Source of the DNA: Luidia sarsii
Taxonomy: Eukaryota > Echinodermata > Asteroidea > Paxillosida > Luidiidae
Assembly: GCA_949987565.1 (NCBI GenBank)
Contig: OX465120.1
Coordinates: 1,676,173-1,740,172, forward strand
DNA length: 64,000 nucleotides
Reading direction: 5' to 3'
Every line of letters starts with the position of its first letter. The first letter of the stretch is position 1. Position numbers and translations under genes: made by a program. A model generated the notes under the pieces. That model had not been told where the DNA came from. It was given only the letters and a program-made list of their open reading frames with translations, and made no database searches. Of this stretch, positions 31,680 through 43,300 are shown in pieces.

Positions 31680-32110
31680 AGCAAATCACCAGGCGATCGG
31701 GCAAAACACTGAGCTTCACGTTGGGGAAGGGCAAACCCTCATTGAATGACATTCTCACCGACGCAAATCACCAGGCAATCGGGTAAAGCACTGAGCATAC
31801 AGTGCTGACTACACGTCGGGGAAGGGCAAACCCTCATTGAATGACATTCTCACCGACGCAAATCACCAGGCAATCGGGTAAAGCACTGAGCATACAGTGC
31901 TGACTACACGTCGGGGAAGGGCAAACCCTCATTGAATGACATTCTCACTGACGCAAATCACCAGGCAGTCGGGCAAAGCACTGAGCATACAGTGCTGACT
32001 ACACGTTGGGGAAGGGCAAACCCTCATTGAATGACATTCTCACTGACGCAAATCACCAGGCAATCGGGTAAAGCACTGAGCATGCAGTGCTGACGTCGAC
32101 AACACATTGT
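31680..32110 (+). repeat. 95-bp tandem repeat, about 4.5 copies
   Basis: The period is 95 bp (GCAAATCACC at 31763 and 31858). Units contain AGGCAATCGGGTAAAGCACT, ACACGTCGGGGAAGGGCAAACC and GAATGACATTCTCAC. Copies are more than 95% alike by eye, suggesting recent expansion. Non-coding. Confidence 0.88.
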
Positions 32111-33145
32111 GGTAGGGCAAACCATTGCGCTCTCACAGACCCAAAATACTGATAAATAATTTTTCTTATTGAAATAATATCTTTTATAAATAGAACGTCT
32201 CAGACATCATTATATATGTATCGTTAATTTTGGGGCGGGTGTTTTTTTTATGTGTCGAGATGGAGATGTGACTCATAGGAAAATCGAAGATGCTGGCTTT
32301 TGATTGCATCACGGTTCGTTTGGCTTAGGCAACGGCCGTTGCCATGGGAACCCTCTTCCAAGCGACCGTACCGTTAGCGCGCGCGTTGCGGGCACTTCGT
32401 TTTTCCGGACTGATTGTATGTGTTGAAGTAATCAGTTTCGAACCGTACGGTGGCCCGGATTTGACACATCGACCGTGTCGCGAGAAAACGGTGAACAACT
32501 GGCTCATTTTTGTTTGTTACCGAACCGTGTCACCTTGGAGGATCGTGAAATGCACCCAGCAGAATTCTCAATAAGTTTAAATCGGACAACTGCGAGTAAA
32601 TCTCGAAATAGTCGCCGGTAACTGCAAATGGTTCATATTGGATTTGTGCAAAATTTGGTGTGTACGAGTTTTAAGGCTGGATAAAGCATGTTTTCTTTTC
32701 AAAGGTCATTTTAAAACGATCATTTGAAATTCGTACAAAATTCAACTTTTCATTAATTCAGTTTTCCAAGTGCTATGAGTTCACAGCTTGTCTGATAATG
32801 GTATTCAGTTACTTCCACTTGAGTAAGTTACTTTAACCAAAAATTATCAGGTCGAAATTTGGACTTATGCAAATCGATGCTTTTGTAAATAGTTGTAGAT
32901 ATGGTGTATAATTATCTCATTGTATTCCACTTTCAGTATTCAACGTGTTTACCTGAGTATCAAGGGTTGTTGTGTGTTTGGTTTTTGGACTCTGCGTGTA
33001 TGCTCTCCCTGTGGACATCCCGATAAGGCTTTTGTGTCCCTAAAACGACAAAACATATCATGTGCGTGGGATGTCTAGTGGTGTCAATGTCATCGCACTG
33101 TATCATGCCGTATCATCGTGATTGATCGATGGGGCACACTGGACT
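32111..33145. other. unassigned intergenic sequence
   Basis: I see no gene or named repeat. A short GC-rich block at 32335-32480 stands out against AT-rich flanks but shows no conserved coding pattern. Confidence 0.35.
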
Positions 33146-33149
33146 TTGG

Positions 33150-33595
33150 CTCGTCTGTCTATCTGTCTGCCTGGCTGCCTGCCTGGCTGTCTGTCTGCCT
33201 GGCTGCCTGGCTGCCTGGCTGCCTGGCTGTCTGTCTCTCTGTCTGTCTGCCTGTCTATCTGTCTGTCTGTCTGCCTGCTTGGCTGTCTGTCTGTCTGTCT
33301 GTCTGGCTGTCTGTCTGGCTGCCTGCCTGACTGCCCGTCTGGTTTTCTGTCTGTCTGGCTGTCTGTCTGGCTGTCTGTAGGACTGTCTGTAGGACTGTCT
33401 GTAGGCCTATTTCAGTCTGTCTGTCTGTCTGTCTGCCTGTCTGTCTGTAGGCCTATGTCAGTCTGTCTGTCGGTCTGCCTGTCTGTCTGTAGGCCTATGT
33501 CAGTCTATCTGTCGGTCGGTCTAGCTGTATGTATGTCTGTCTGCCTGTCTTGTCTTTCTACCGGTCTGTCTGCCTGTCTGTCTGCCGGATGCCTA
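33150..33595 (+). repeat. CTGT/CTGC/CTGG tetranucleotide array
   Basis: About 440 bases of tetramers CTGT, CTGC and CTGG, interrupted by a secondary repeat around GTAGGCCTATGTCAGTC (33400-33510). Reading frames rich in Cys, Leu and Val are artefacts. Confidence 0.88.
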
Positions 33596-33621
33596 TTTAT
33601 TTTTAAAATACGGATCATTTA

Positions 33622-33815
33622 CAAGAGAGCGCCCCCAAGAGTTTGCAACGCGCTGGCCAATCACAATGCGCAGAATCTGTCGGACCAATGCACGTCTGGA
33701 ACATGGACGTATGTAAATTTTTTTTTTTTTTCAATACATCCTTGGTCTGGAAAAGGTCGACAAATTCCGCGCAGTGATTGGCCAACGCGTTGGAAACTCT
33801 TGAGGGCGCACTATC
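33622..33815. repeat. foldback element upstream of the methyltransferase gene
   Basis: GCGCCCCCAAGAGTTTGCAACG at about 33629 returns inverted as CGTTGGAAACTCTTGAGGGCGC at about 33789-33810; both arms also share TTGGCCAATCAC-like and GTCGACA-like parts. It ends about 230 bases before the start codon at 34046, so it is in the likely promoter region. Confidence 0.75.
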
Positions 33816-34045
33816 GTGCTTCGCCCGTATCAGACACTGAAAGATAGCCAGGAGTTGCCATGATTTCGGGGAAACAAATCCTTCGTTAAATGCAATGCAA
33901 TGATCACTAATTAGTTTGATATTGCGATTCCGATCACTCTTGCACGTCATTTCAACATTTTCAGCAGGTTTTGAAGGGCGTGGTTCGCAGCTCGTCGTGC
34001 CGGCACCAGACTATTGTTGTTGGGTTTTTTTCGGAGCGCGGGAGC

Positions 34046-37000
34046 ATGGCGGAGACGGAGGAGATGTTCGGCAACCGCCTCGCTGAGTCGGTCACGCAAG
34101 GCTTCCTGTGCCTGGCCCTGTCTCTGGGCCACAGGACGGGCCTGTTTGAGACCATGGCGGGCCTGGACGAGCCCAAGACGGCCAAGGAGATTGCTCAGAC
34201 CGCCGGTCTGAAAGAGAGGTATACGACCCCCTAGCCAATCTTTATTTTTTTCTCGCCGAATTATGAGGACTTTCGAGCGACGACATTTCATTTCACAAGA
34301 CCTAGTGGTCGACTTCACCAAGCGCATTGTTACTTGGGAAGAGGAATGTCGATTCCTATCTCCAGCCTTCCTGAGTCCCTCTCTATCTCTTTCTTTCCTT
34401 AGCCCTTAACCTTGAGTGGCTTTATAGCCTTGTTTCGGGCGAATCTGGGAATGTCAATTCCTATCTCCAGCCTTCCTGAGTCCCTGTCTATCTTCTTCTT
34501 TCCTTAGGCCTTAACCTTGAGTGGCTTTATAGCCTTGTCTTGTGCGAATCTGCATATCTTTCAAAACCAAAAAAAAACAATCAACCCAACACCCAACAAA
34601 CTTACGACTATTTGCAAGAGGACCTTTCTAAAAGACGGACGATTTAGAAAATATCTTTTTCATGACATCATAGAAAATGAATTTCCTTAATGACGTCATG
34701 GACACTCTTGTGAAATGATTTTTTTCTATTTGAATAATAGATAAAAACTTGGAACTACTTCTTTTCTGTGTTGGCGCTTCCTTAAGATACGTCCGCGAGT
34801 GGTTGGGCGCCATGGTGGCCGGCTACGTGGTGGAAGTGGACGAGGAGACCAGCGAACTATTTTCCCTTCCGCCGCACCGGCGGGCGGCGGTGACGCGGCT
34901 GGGCGACATCGTGGACTGGTCCATGGTGGCGCAGGGGTTGCCCGCTCTGGCCGGGGTGCACGAGAAGGTGGCTGACTGCATGAGGGCGGACGGACCCAGC
35001 GGTGAGAGGTCTCCCTAGGAAATTCCCTGGGAATACCCGTGGAATTCCCTATGCGCTTCGCATGGAAATTCCCTGGGAATACCCGTGGAATTCCCTATGG
35101 GAGTCCTATGGAATGACTCTTGGATTCCCTGTGGGAGTCGCATGGAACTTCCCTGGGAATACCCGTGGAATTCCCTATGGGAGTCATATGGAAATTCCCT
35201 GGGAATACCCATGGAATTCCCTATGGGAGTCCTATGGAATGACCCTTGGATTCCCTTGGATTCCCTATGGGAGTCGTATGAAAATTCCCTGGGAATACCC
35301 GTGGAATTCCTTATGGGAGTCCTATGGAATGACTCTTGGATTCCATTGGATTCCCTGTGGGAGTCGCATGGAACTTCCCTGGGAATACCCGTGGAATTCC
35401 TTATGGGAGTCCTATGGAATGACTCTTGGATTCCCTTGGATTCCCTGTGGGAGTCGCATGGAACTTCCCTGGGAATACCCGTGGAATTCCCTATGGGAGG
35501 CACATGGAAGTTACCTGGGTTTACCCGTGGGATTCCCTATGGGAGTCACATGGAAATTCCCTGGAAATACCCGTGGAATTCCCTATGCGCTTCGCATGGA
35601 AATTCAGTGGGAATACTTGTGGAATTCCCTATGGGAGTCACATGGAAAATCCTATGGGAATATCCGTGGGATTCCCTATGGGAGTCACATGGAAATTCCC
35701 ATGGGAATACCCGTGGAATTCCCTATGGGAGTCCTATGGAATGACTCTTGGATTCCCTATGGGAGTCGCATGGAAATTCCCTGGGATTGCCAGTGGAATT
35801 CCCTATGGGAGTCGCATGAAAATTCCCTGGGATTACCAGTGGAATTCCTATTATGTGGAAAAGCTATGGTGATTCCCGTGGGATGTGACTTCCTATGGAA
35901 ACACCATGGGACTCCTCTGAAATTGCGAATGGAGTCGTATGAATCGACAATGGGAATCCAATGGGAATGCTATGGGATTGATATGGATTGAGTATATTCC
36001 TCGGAAAAAGTAAGAATTATGGGATTAACGTGGAAAAACTATATAATGGGAATACCTATCGTCCTATGGAAAAACTGGTGGAGTTGATAGTGCATTACCC
36101 TGGAATAGCTAGGGGAATTGTATGGAAACGTGGGATTCCTTTTGGAATGACTTTCGAAATTCATTTGAAATCAGAATTGATATGACTGACCTTTCAAAAA
36201 TGTGGACTGCAGGGATACCAGGCACGGAGTACACGCCGAGCTACCGTAGCTGGCGGGACCAGTGCTACGAGACCTTCGTGCAGACGTCACTCCTGGAAGC
36301 CATGGTGCCGTCAATACCAGGACTCGAGGCGATCCTCGGTAAGTCGCGACTAGTCGATCCCGGTAGGTCGCGACTAGTCGATTCCGCGGCATCGGCGATA
36401 CAAAAACCTGCTACCGTGTCCCTTAAAGCCCCTACACCACATTGGTTAAAAATCAAATAATAGCATCCATACGTTGTCTGATCCAACATAATGCACGAAA
36501 TAGCACACCTGTGAAAATTTCAGCTCAATCCGCCAACCGAGTCTCGAGAAAATCGTGAAAACCGCTTCATTTGTTTTGCGAAAATGCAGCATTCAACGCC
36601 GTACTGTTCCGAAAAATAGTTTAGATCTCGGTGAGACGTAAACTATTTCTTTTACTCATTTCTCCCAAAATACAACATTTTAGGCAGAAATATTTCAGTG
36701 AGAGGTTTCTACTGTAACAATCTTCAAACTGTATAAGTTTCAATCTGTGAAAATTTCTGTTTTTCGATTTTACCAATGTTGTAAGGCCCTATACAACATT
36801 GGTAAAGGTCAAAAGATTGCCAGAGCTTGTGTGTTATCAAACCATAAAGCATTCCAACAAAAGCAATACTGCAGAGATTTAAGCTCCAATGGTAATCTGA
36901 AATATGCCAAATTCACTGCAAAATTCACAAAATTCTGCAAAAACTACAAAAATCTGCAAAATTCACAAAAATCTACAAAATTCTCAAAAATCTGCAAAAT

Positions 37001-37960
37001 TAAAAAAATTCTGCAAAATTCACAAAAATCTGCAAAATTCACCTTTGTAAGTATGTATGGTTCTGAAAAGAACCAGAAAAAAACTCGACGTTTCGAAAAG
37101 TATGCTGTGTTCGTCTTCAGGAGACTGCTGGATTCTAACTGGAAGTGGGGCTTATGTAGTGGAGAGAGGGATCATGATGTGGGGATTAGGTATTAGTTCA
37201 GAAGGCGGGAACACTGAATGCGAGAAGAAAGAATGCTGAGAAAGGATAATGTCATCGTTTCATCTTGTGTGTGGTTTTTTGGGGGGTCTCTCTAAATCAT
37301 GCAGAGAAGGAGACTGAGGTCCTGGAGATCAACAGTCACACGGGCTCGGCCGCCAGGAAGCTCGCTCGCGCCTACCCGGAGAGCCGCTTCCACCTCTGCA
37401 ACGTGGCCCGTCCCGGCGCCCCGCCGGCCGGCCAGTTGTCGCCGGCGGTCAACAGCGGAGCCGCCGGTCCGCCGAGCCGGCCGGCCTCGGCCGGCACCTC
37501 CCCCTACCGGCAGTTCAACCTGACGTCGGGAGACCACGACGACCCGGCCGGCCTCCCCGCCGACTGGTCGGACCGCTTCGGTCTGGTCCTGGCCCTGCAG
37601 TGCGTCCGCGACGCCCCGCGTCCGGACGCGCTGGCGTTCGAGGCGCGCCGCGTCCTGCGCGCCGGCGGCCTGTTCGCCCTGACCGAGAGCAACACGCGCT
37701 CGCGCGTCGCCGACAATCGGGACAACCCGACGGCCGTTTTCGTCTACACGTCCAGCCTCTTCGGCTCGCTGCCTCTCTCCCTGGGCGGGTCGACCGGCGC
37801 CCGCGACGGCGGTGGCGGCGGCGGCGGCCTCGGTATCGGGGCGGCCTACGGTCGCGAGTCCTTCAAGCCGCTGCTGGAGTCGGCCGGCTTCGCCTCCGTC
37901 AAACTCGTGCCCGTGCCCGGCGATCCACTGGACAGCGTCACGTACGTCTGTAAAAAGTAA
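34046..37960 (+). CDS. Rv2258c-like SAM-dependent methyltransferase family protein, four exons
   Basis: This is a two-domain protein: an N-terminal helical/winged-helix part (about residues 1-100) and a class I methyltransferase fold (about 170-389). Exons are 34046-34218, 34787-35001, 36213-36338 and 37305-37960; all GT-AG, phases agree, 389 aa. Landmarks are FGNRLAESVTQGFLCLALSLGHRTGLFETM, REWLGAMVAGYVV, YRSWRDQCYE, PSIPGLEAILEK, GLVLALQCVRDAPRPD, RRVLRAGGLFALTES, VADNRDNPTAVFVYTSSLFGSLPLSL, GRESFKPLLESAGF and the C-terminal VTYVCKK. Relatives keep D/E-x-G-x-G-x-G in motif I and an acidic residue after strand 2; here motif I reads VLEINSHTG (177-185) and strand 2 reads RFHLCNVA, without the acidic residue. 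A low-complexity Pro/Ala/Ser insert follows. SAM binding and activity are therefore doubtful. The substrate is unknown for the family. Exon 4 is very GC-rich. Confidence 0.85.
34330..34565 (+). mobile_element. LINE 3' tail, two tandem copies
   Basis: GAATGTCGATTCCTATCTCCAGCC through CCTTAGCCCTTAACCTTGAGTGGC and GCGAATCTG occurs twice in a row, about 110 bases apart. It is the + strand version of the 3' end at 18990-19080. Located in methyltransferase intron 1. Confidence 0.7.
35020..35990 (+). repeat. GGAATTCCCTATGGGAGTC tandem array
   Basis: A complex array in methyltransferase intron 2 is made of short modules such as GGAATTCCCTATGGGAGTC, CTATGGAATGACTCTTGG and CCCTGGGAATACCCGTGG, combined in higher-order units of roughly 87-110 bases and decaying toward 36000. 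Frames of up to 329 codons on the + strand result from the repeat lacking stops and are not genes. Confidence 0.88.
36425..36805 (+). repeat. MITE-like element, family D
   Basis: Begins near AAGCCCCTACACCACATTGG and ends near CCAATGTTGTAAGGCCC, an inverted-repeat pair. The inside carries GCATCCATACGTTGTCTGATCC, AATCCGCCAACCGAGTCTCG, TTCCGAAAAATAGTTTAGATC and AATATTTCAGTGAGAGG. The same sequence, inverted, is at 58650-59015, and partly at 15990-16290. Located in methyltransferase intron 3. Confidence 0.8.
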
Positions 37961-38221
37961 AACGCACCCTTTCTCTCTCTCTTCATTATTCGGATGCCGA
38001 TCGAGAAGTATCCCATTGCTTGAAAGGTCTCTGTCTTTACCCTCTCACAGAGAAACGACAAACAAAATTGCGATGCAACTGTAATAACAAAGATTTTCCT
38101 AAGTGTAGTTCCTTTTTTCTACAAGGGATAATATTTTTTCGACAAACTGCTGATTGACGCGAATTACATAAGTTCAAATCTTGAACATTAAGTGCGCCTT
38201 GCGTTTCGACCGTAGGAGGAC

Positions 38222-38535
38222 CTTCTCCCCATCCTCCTCATCCTCCTCATCCTCCTCATCCTCCTCATCCTCCTCATCCTCCTCATCCTCCCCATCCTCC
38301 TCATCCTCCTCATCCTCCCCATCCTCCTCATCCTCCTCATCCTCCTTATCCTCCCTATCCTCCCCATCCTCCTCATCCTCCTCATTCTCCTAATCCTCCT
38401 CATCCTCCTCATCCTCCTCATCCTCCTCATCCTCCTCATCCTCCTCATCCTCCTCATCCTCCTCATCCTCCTCATCCTCCTCATCCTCCTCATCCTCCTC
38501 ATCCTCCTCATCCTCCTCATCCTCCTCATTCTCCT
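38222..38535 (+). repeat. (CCTCCTCAT)n 9-bp array
   Basis: About 34 copies of CATCCTCCT with scattered CCC, TTA and TTC variants. Encodes poly-Ser, poly-Glu/Asp or Arg/Met runs in different frames; none is a gene. Lies 260 bases after the methyltransferase stop. Confidence 0.9.
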
Positions 38536-38989
38536 CAAACTTAAATTCCATTCTATCTTTGCTCAGGGTTTTTTGTACCTCCAAAATAAACCTTTTTAGC
38601 ATAGATGCCACGAGAGTAAGGTTTTATTGGCCAATTCAATCATAATCTGTAATATTGCCCGAGAAAACACGCTAGATTTATAACACTTTAGAACCTCACT
38701 TTTAACCTAGATACACATTTGGATTGTAAATGGTTTGGTAAAAGTTTTTTTCAGCACTTTTGAAAAAAAAATGGTGTAAATTTGTTTGAAAAAAATGTTA
38801 CATAAAAATGCTTGTAAAAATTATCCGGATTTGAATTATACACAACTGCAGCAGTAACAACAGCAACATTATCAACAACAGGGAGGTAATTTAGTGCAGC
38901 AGCAGCAACAACTGCAATAATTCTCAGCCTGTATTTACGATAATCTACAGCTCATTCACGCGTCCAAATTATTACCAAACCAACTGCTT

Positions 38990-39160
38990 AACCCTAACGC
39001 TTTGCACCTCCCGCACAGGACACACACTGTATACCGCAATTTACCACAATGCCCACATACCACAGGACACCACAAAAACCCCGCTGTGGTATGTCGTGGT
39101 GCATGGCCCTTTATCCTCCCACAGGATAAACCGTGTGTGGTTAATTGTGGTTTCAATGTT
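38990..39160 (+). repeat. 160-bp duplicated element, copy 1
   Basis: CACCTCCCGCACAGGACACA, ACTGTATACCGCAATTTACC and CCGTGTGTGGTTAATTGTGG occur here and again at 40668-40835. The unit is itself weakly palindromic (CACAGG ... CCTGTG-like and GTGTGG/CCACAC). Copy 2 has about 14 extra bases (GGGTGTAGGCTCAC). Confidence 0.8.
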
Positions 39161-39189
39161 TTTTATTATTCCAATCCGCCACGCGATCG

Positions 39190-39290
39190 CGAGTTCGACC
39201 AGCTAAGTGGTATAGTGGGTATAAGACGTCTCTGCACTACAAAGCAGGAGTCGCGGGTTCGAATCCCCCCAAGCTCTCTGATTTCTTGTT
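39190..39290 (+). repeat. tRNA-like SINE head
   Basis: GGTATAGTGGGTATAAGAC and GTCGCGGGTTCGAATCCCC resemble the A and B boxes of a tRNA with about the right spacing. The acceptor stem does not pair and the T stem is imperfect, so I do not call a tRNA gene. A second SINE fragment, inverted, lies at 39405-39480 (GAGCTATCCAGCCCTTAGATGG). Confidence 0.55.
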
Positions 39291-39819
39291 CAAAGCACTC
39301 AATACTCAGTGCTTATCAGGTCGAACAGGGCGAATTGCATAATGTTTGAGCATAATCAACTTAAAAAAAAAAAAAAAAAAAAAAAAAATTCAAATAATGT
39401 TGAACCCGAGACCTCTGGTTTTTCGTGCCGGCACTCTTACCATCCGAGCTATCCAGCCCTTAGATGGCGGCCATCCCATAATTATAGTCTACTATCCGTT
39501 TGTCTTTTCTTTGCTGTTTATATTCAAAATTGTTCAAAGTTTCTCAGTCATTTTATTTCCTTAATTTGTTGGACTAAAAAAAAAAAAAAAAAAAAAAAAA
39601 TTGAGCAGGAATTTATATCGGGTCACTTTCATTCTATCTTTATTTCATAATTGCCATATTTATGTTATAAAATAATGGTGAGAATGGGTTTCCAAATCCT
39701 TGTCTGGTTTTGCGTGTACCAGCGCTCTTAGCATTTGTACAGCCCTTTGGTGGCGACCTTCTCAAAATAGTCAACTATAGTCTTAAATATTTCATAAAAT
39801 TTTCCTTGTTTCATCATTA

Positions 39820-40190
39820 TTATCGGTCGGCTACGGACTACAAGTTGTCTCCAACCACTGCAGTCTTGAGCAGAGTTGACAATTATTTTGGTTGTAGGAT
39901 CCCTTCATAGTCTCCCATTAGTTGTTGTATATACTGCAAGTACAGTGTCCTTGGCCTTCCTGGTTTCCTTTTTCCATGTGGTGGAATGTCAAGCGCCTAC
40001 TGCCGTCTACAAGCTGTCTCCAACCACTGCGGTCTTGAGCAGAGTTGACAAAAATTATTTGGTTGTAGCATCCCTTTATAATCGCCCATTAGTTGTTGGT
40101 TTCCTGGTTTCCTATTTCCTATTTTTCCTATTTTGTTTTGGTTGCAGCATCCCTTCATATTCTCCCATAAGTTGTTGTATAAACTGCTTT
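39820..40190. repeat. two to three partial repeats of an about 170-bp unit
   Basis: TACAAGTTGTCTCCAACCAC with GTCTTGAGCAGAGTTGAC occurs at about 39839 and 40008, and ATCCCTTCATA-TCTCCCAT-AGTTGTTG at 39899, 40070 and 40150. On the minus strand one part reads VNSAQDRSGWRQLV, vaguely like the end of RTE-type LINE proteins, but this is too short to rely on. Confidence 0.5.
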
Positions 40191-40365
40191 ATTTAATGCG
40201 CTCAAATCTATCGAGTCCACTACTAGAAATCCTCCGTAGTGAAAAGCTCCATACGCAGGTGTTCCTGAAAAAAATAATAATAATAAAATAGCCCCCTCAA
40301 TGGCGTCAGCCGTAACTATGTCTGCTGCCACCAAGAGTTTGTGGACGCCTAGTCGCAGCACGTCC

Positions 40366-43300
40366 TCAGCGTCCTGAAGGCTCAACGTTCTACAGGATAT
40401 GCTACGTTATGGACACCGGGGCTGAAGTTCGAGCGTCATCCAATTATAGAAAGAAATAATAACTTCTTGTAGCACCGCTATTGTCCAAAATAATTTCAAA
40501 CAAAGATTCTTTTCAGCCTACCACAAAACCACATGTAGCAGCCCAAAAGCCACATAGACGTCCGATTGTAGCAGGTCTGACTTGCTGACACACATTGTGC
40601 AATGATTATCAAGCGCTTTCAATTGAGACCATTGTTCAGGTCAAACCTATAGACAAAAACGTTTTGCACCTCCCGCACAGGACACACACTGTATACCGCA
40701 ATTTACCACAGTGCCCACAGGGGTGTAGGCTCACATACCACAGGTCAACACAAAAACCCCGCTGTGGAATGTCCTTGTGCATGGCCCTTATCCTCCCACA
40801 GGAAAAACCATGTGTGGTTAATTGTGGTTTCCATGCCGGTTAGGGTGAAGAAGAAAATGTCAGACCGCACTGCTTGGGGTGAATAGTGTGACTATAATCT
40901 TACCAATATAGGAAGGTTTGCGGTGAACACCATGTATCAGGTCTCTTAAAGGACGAGGTATGGTTCTGAAAAGAACCTGAGGGTAACTCGACGTTTCGAC
41001 CAGTATGCTCTGGCCGTCATCAGGAGAATTAAAGAGACCTGATACATGGTGTTCACCGCTAACCTTCCTATATTGATTCACCCACCATGCAAAGCCTTAA
41101 GTCTCATTTATAACCTTACCGGTGCGTCCTGTCCCATCGCATCGATCGCTTCTCTCAGCTGAGGAAATGTAGGCCGCTGGGCTGGGTCTTCAAGCCACGT
41201 TCGGCTCATCAGGGCGTACCTAGACACAGACGCAGAGATAGAACGGGTTTCGGGGTTTAACGGCCGAGCGTTGGATTAACTAACCCGGGTCGTTATGACG
41301 TCACAACCCCGCTTGTTTGGGGTTTCAAGCCACGTGTGGCTCATAACAGCGTACCTAGACCCGGACACAGAGATACAACGGGTTTCAGGGTTTAACGGCC
41401 GAGTGTTCGATTAACTAACCCGGGTCGTTATGACGTCACAACCCCACGACGCGCTTAGGCCCTTTTCCCAAAACCCGGCTTAGGCTTCGGCTCCGGCTTC
41501 GTCTCTGCTATCCCGAAAAGTGAAAACACACATTGGAGATCTTTGTTGAAGTTCAAGCTATAAATTTGTTTTTAACGCGGCAGTATGACATTCAGAAACA
41601 AAGCCAAAGGCCTCCCGTGTTCATGCCTCGTAAATGGATGAAGGAATCAGAGACGAAGCCGGAGCCCGAGCCTAAAACCGGGTTTTGGAAAAAGGCCGTT
41701 AGCCTGACAGCGGGACCACTTGGGAGTGACGACCCTTGACCCTAGTTGTGATTGAGGTAATCGAACGCACCACCGGTGGGTCTAACGAGGGACAATGCGA
41801 CGTATCGACCAAAATGCTAATACCAACCATGAGTTGCTGTGCCTATAATTATACACACTTGAGAATAAAATTATCGGGTTCGAACCCTCCCTCTCCCTCC
41901 CGACAAAAAATAAAAGATTCCCGTGAAAGGTGTCATTGTCGTGTGCTTGACTCACAGTTCGTCACCGCATGTGACCGGACGCGACAGTCGGTGACCAGCC
42001 ACGATGGTCCTGATGACGTCATCGGGTAGCATACCAGGATACGGACGGGCGCCTGCCAAAAACATTTGTTTGATTAAAGAACAAGAATCTTAAGAAACGT
42101 CCAGAAATATCAGGATTTAGCAGAAGGCGTAATGATGGTGTGAAGTAGTGGTTTCTAGGTAGGCGAGCTTTTAGGTAACAATTGCTTATAAACCTGTCTC
42201 TGAATGGCCGTGATAAAACAAAACGGCAGAAAGAGGTGGCGAAGTGGCGCATGCGCACGGTATCGAGTGAGGGCGCCCTCGGCCAGAGGTCAAAGGCCAC
42301 CCCTTTGCCTCACGCACTGCACACGCACGATCAGTATGACGTCCCGGCATGACGTCAGCGTTAAGGCGGTACTCACCCAGCGTGGCAAGCTCCCACAGTA
42401 GCACTCCGTAGGACCACGCGTCCGCCTCCGTGGTGCGCTCTTTCTTGGCAAGGCATTCGGCAGCGAGCCAACGAAGCTCCAGGTCGAACTGGAAGCAACG
42501 ACAGCGTGCTTTCATTTAGGTTACCAGCGAAAGTCACTCCCAAGCGGCTGCAGCCATATCCCATAGGCCACGTGTATTCTTCAGACATAGCCAATAGACC
42601 CAGTCCATACCAATTGGCTGTCTTCATTTTGTGCACTAGTCTATGGAAGTCACTCACAAAAGCGGCTTCCATAGGCCACGTGTATTCTTCAGACGTAGCC
42701 AATAGACCCAGTCTGTATCAATTGGCTACGTCTTCAGTTTACGCACGAGTCTAAGGAAGTCGCTCCCAAGCGGCTGCAGCCGATTCCCATAGGCCACGTG
42801 TTTTTTTCAGACGTAGCCAATAGCTCTCCTAACTAGGCGTTGGGCTCTTACCAGCAGCACCCGTTCGTATCCTTCTTCGGAGCCTTCTTGTGGCGCCCGA
42901 TTCAAGTCTGGAACCCCGACGTCACGTGTGAGCCCGAAGTCAGACACCTTGCAGACTAAGTCTTCGTCGAGGAGAACGCGGCTCGCAGTCACGCTCCCGT
43001 GAACGCACTGCGTTTGAAAAGGGAACCAGACTGTATTTAATATTCAGTGATTAAGTGAACCGAGCTTGCTTTTTTTCAACAGTGTCACCAAAGGGGTCAC
43101 ACAGTAGGTCTCTGTCCTGCGAGCGAATTTCCAAGCTACCTGTGTCCGTACGTGTGAGTTGGGTTAAAGGCCCAATACAACACTGGGAAGATCAGAAAAC
43201 ATCGATGTCCACAGATTTCCTTCCAATTTACACAGTTTGTAGATGGTCATGATAGAATCCTCGTGTTGAAATCTTACAGTCTGGAATGCTGTACTCTTCA

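Noticed and set aside
35002..35991. 329-codon + strand open frame
   Set aside because: It is a translation of the GGAATTCCCTATGGG array within an intron; no conserved protein features.
39190..39290. Candidate tRNA gene
   Set aside because: A- and B-box-like motifs are present, but the acceptor stem does not pair and the T stem is imperfect, as in a SINE head.
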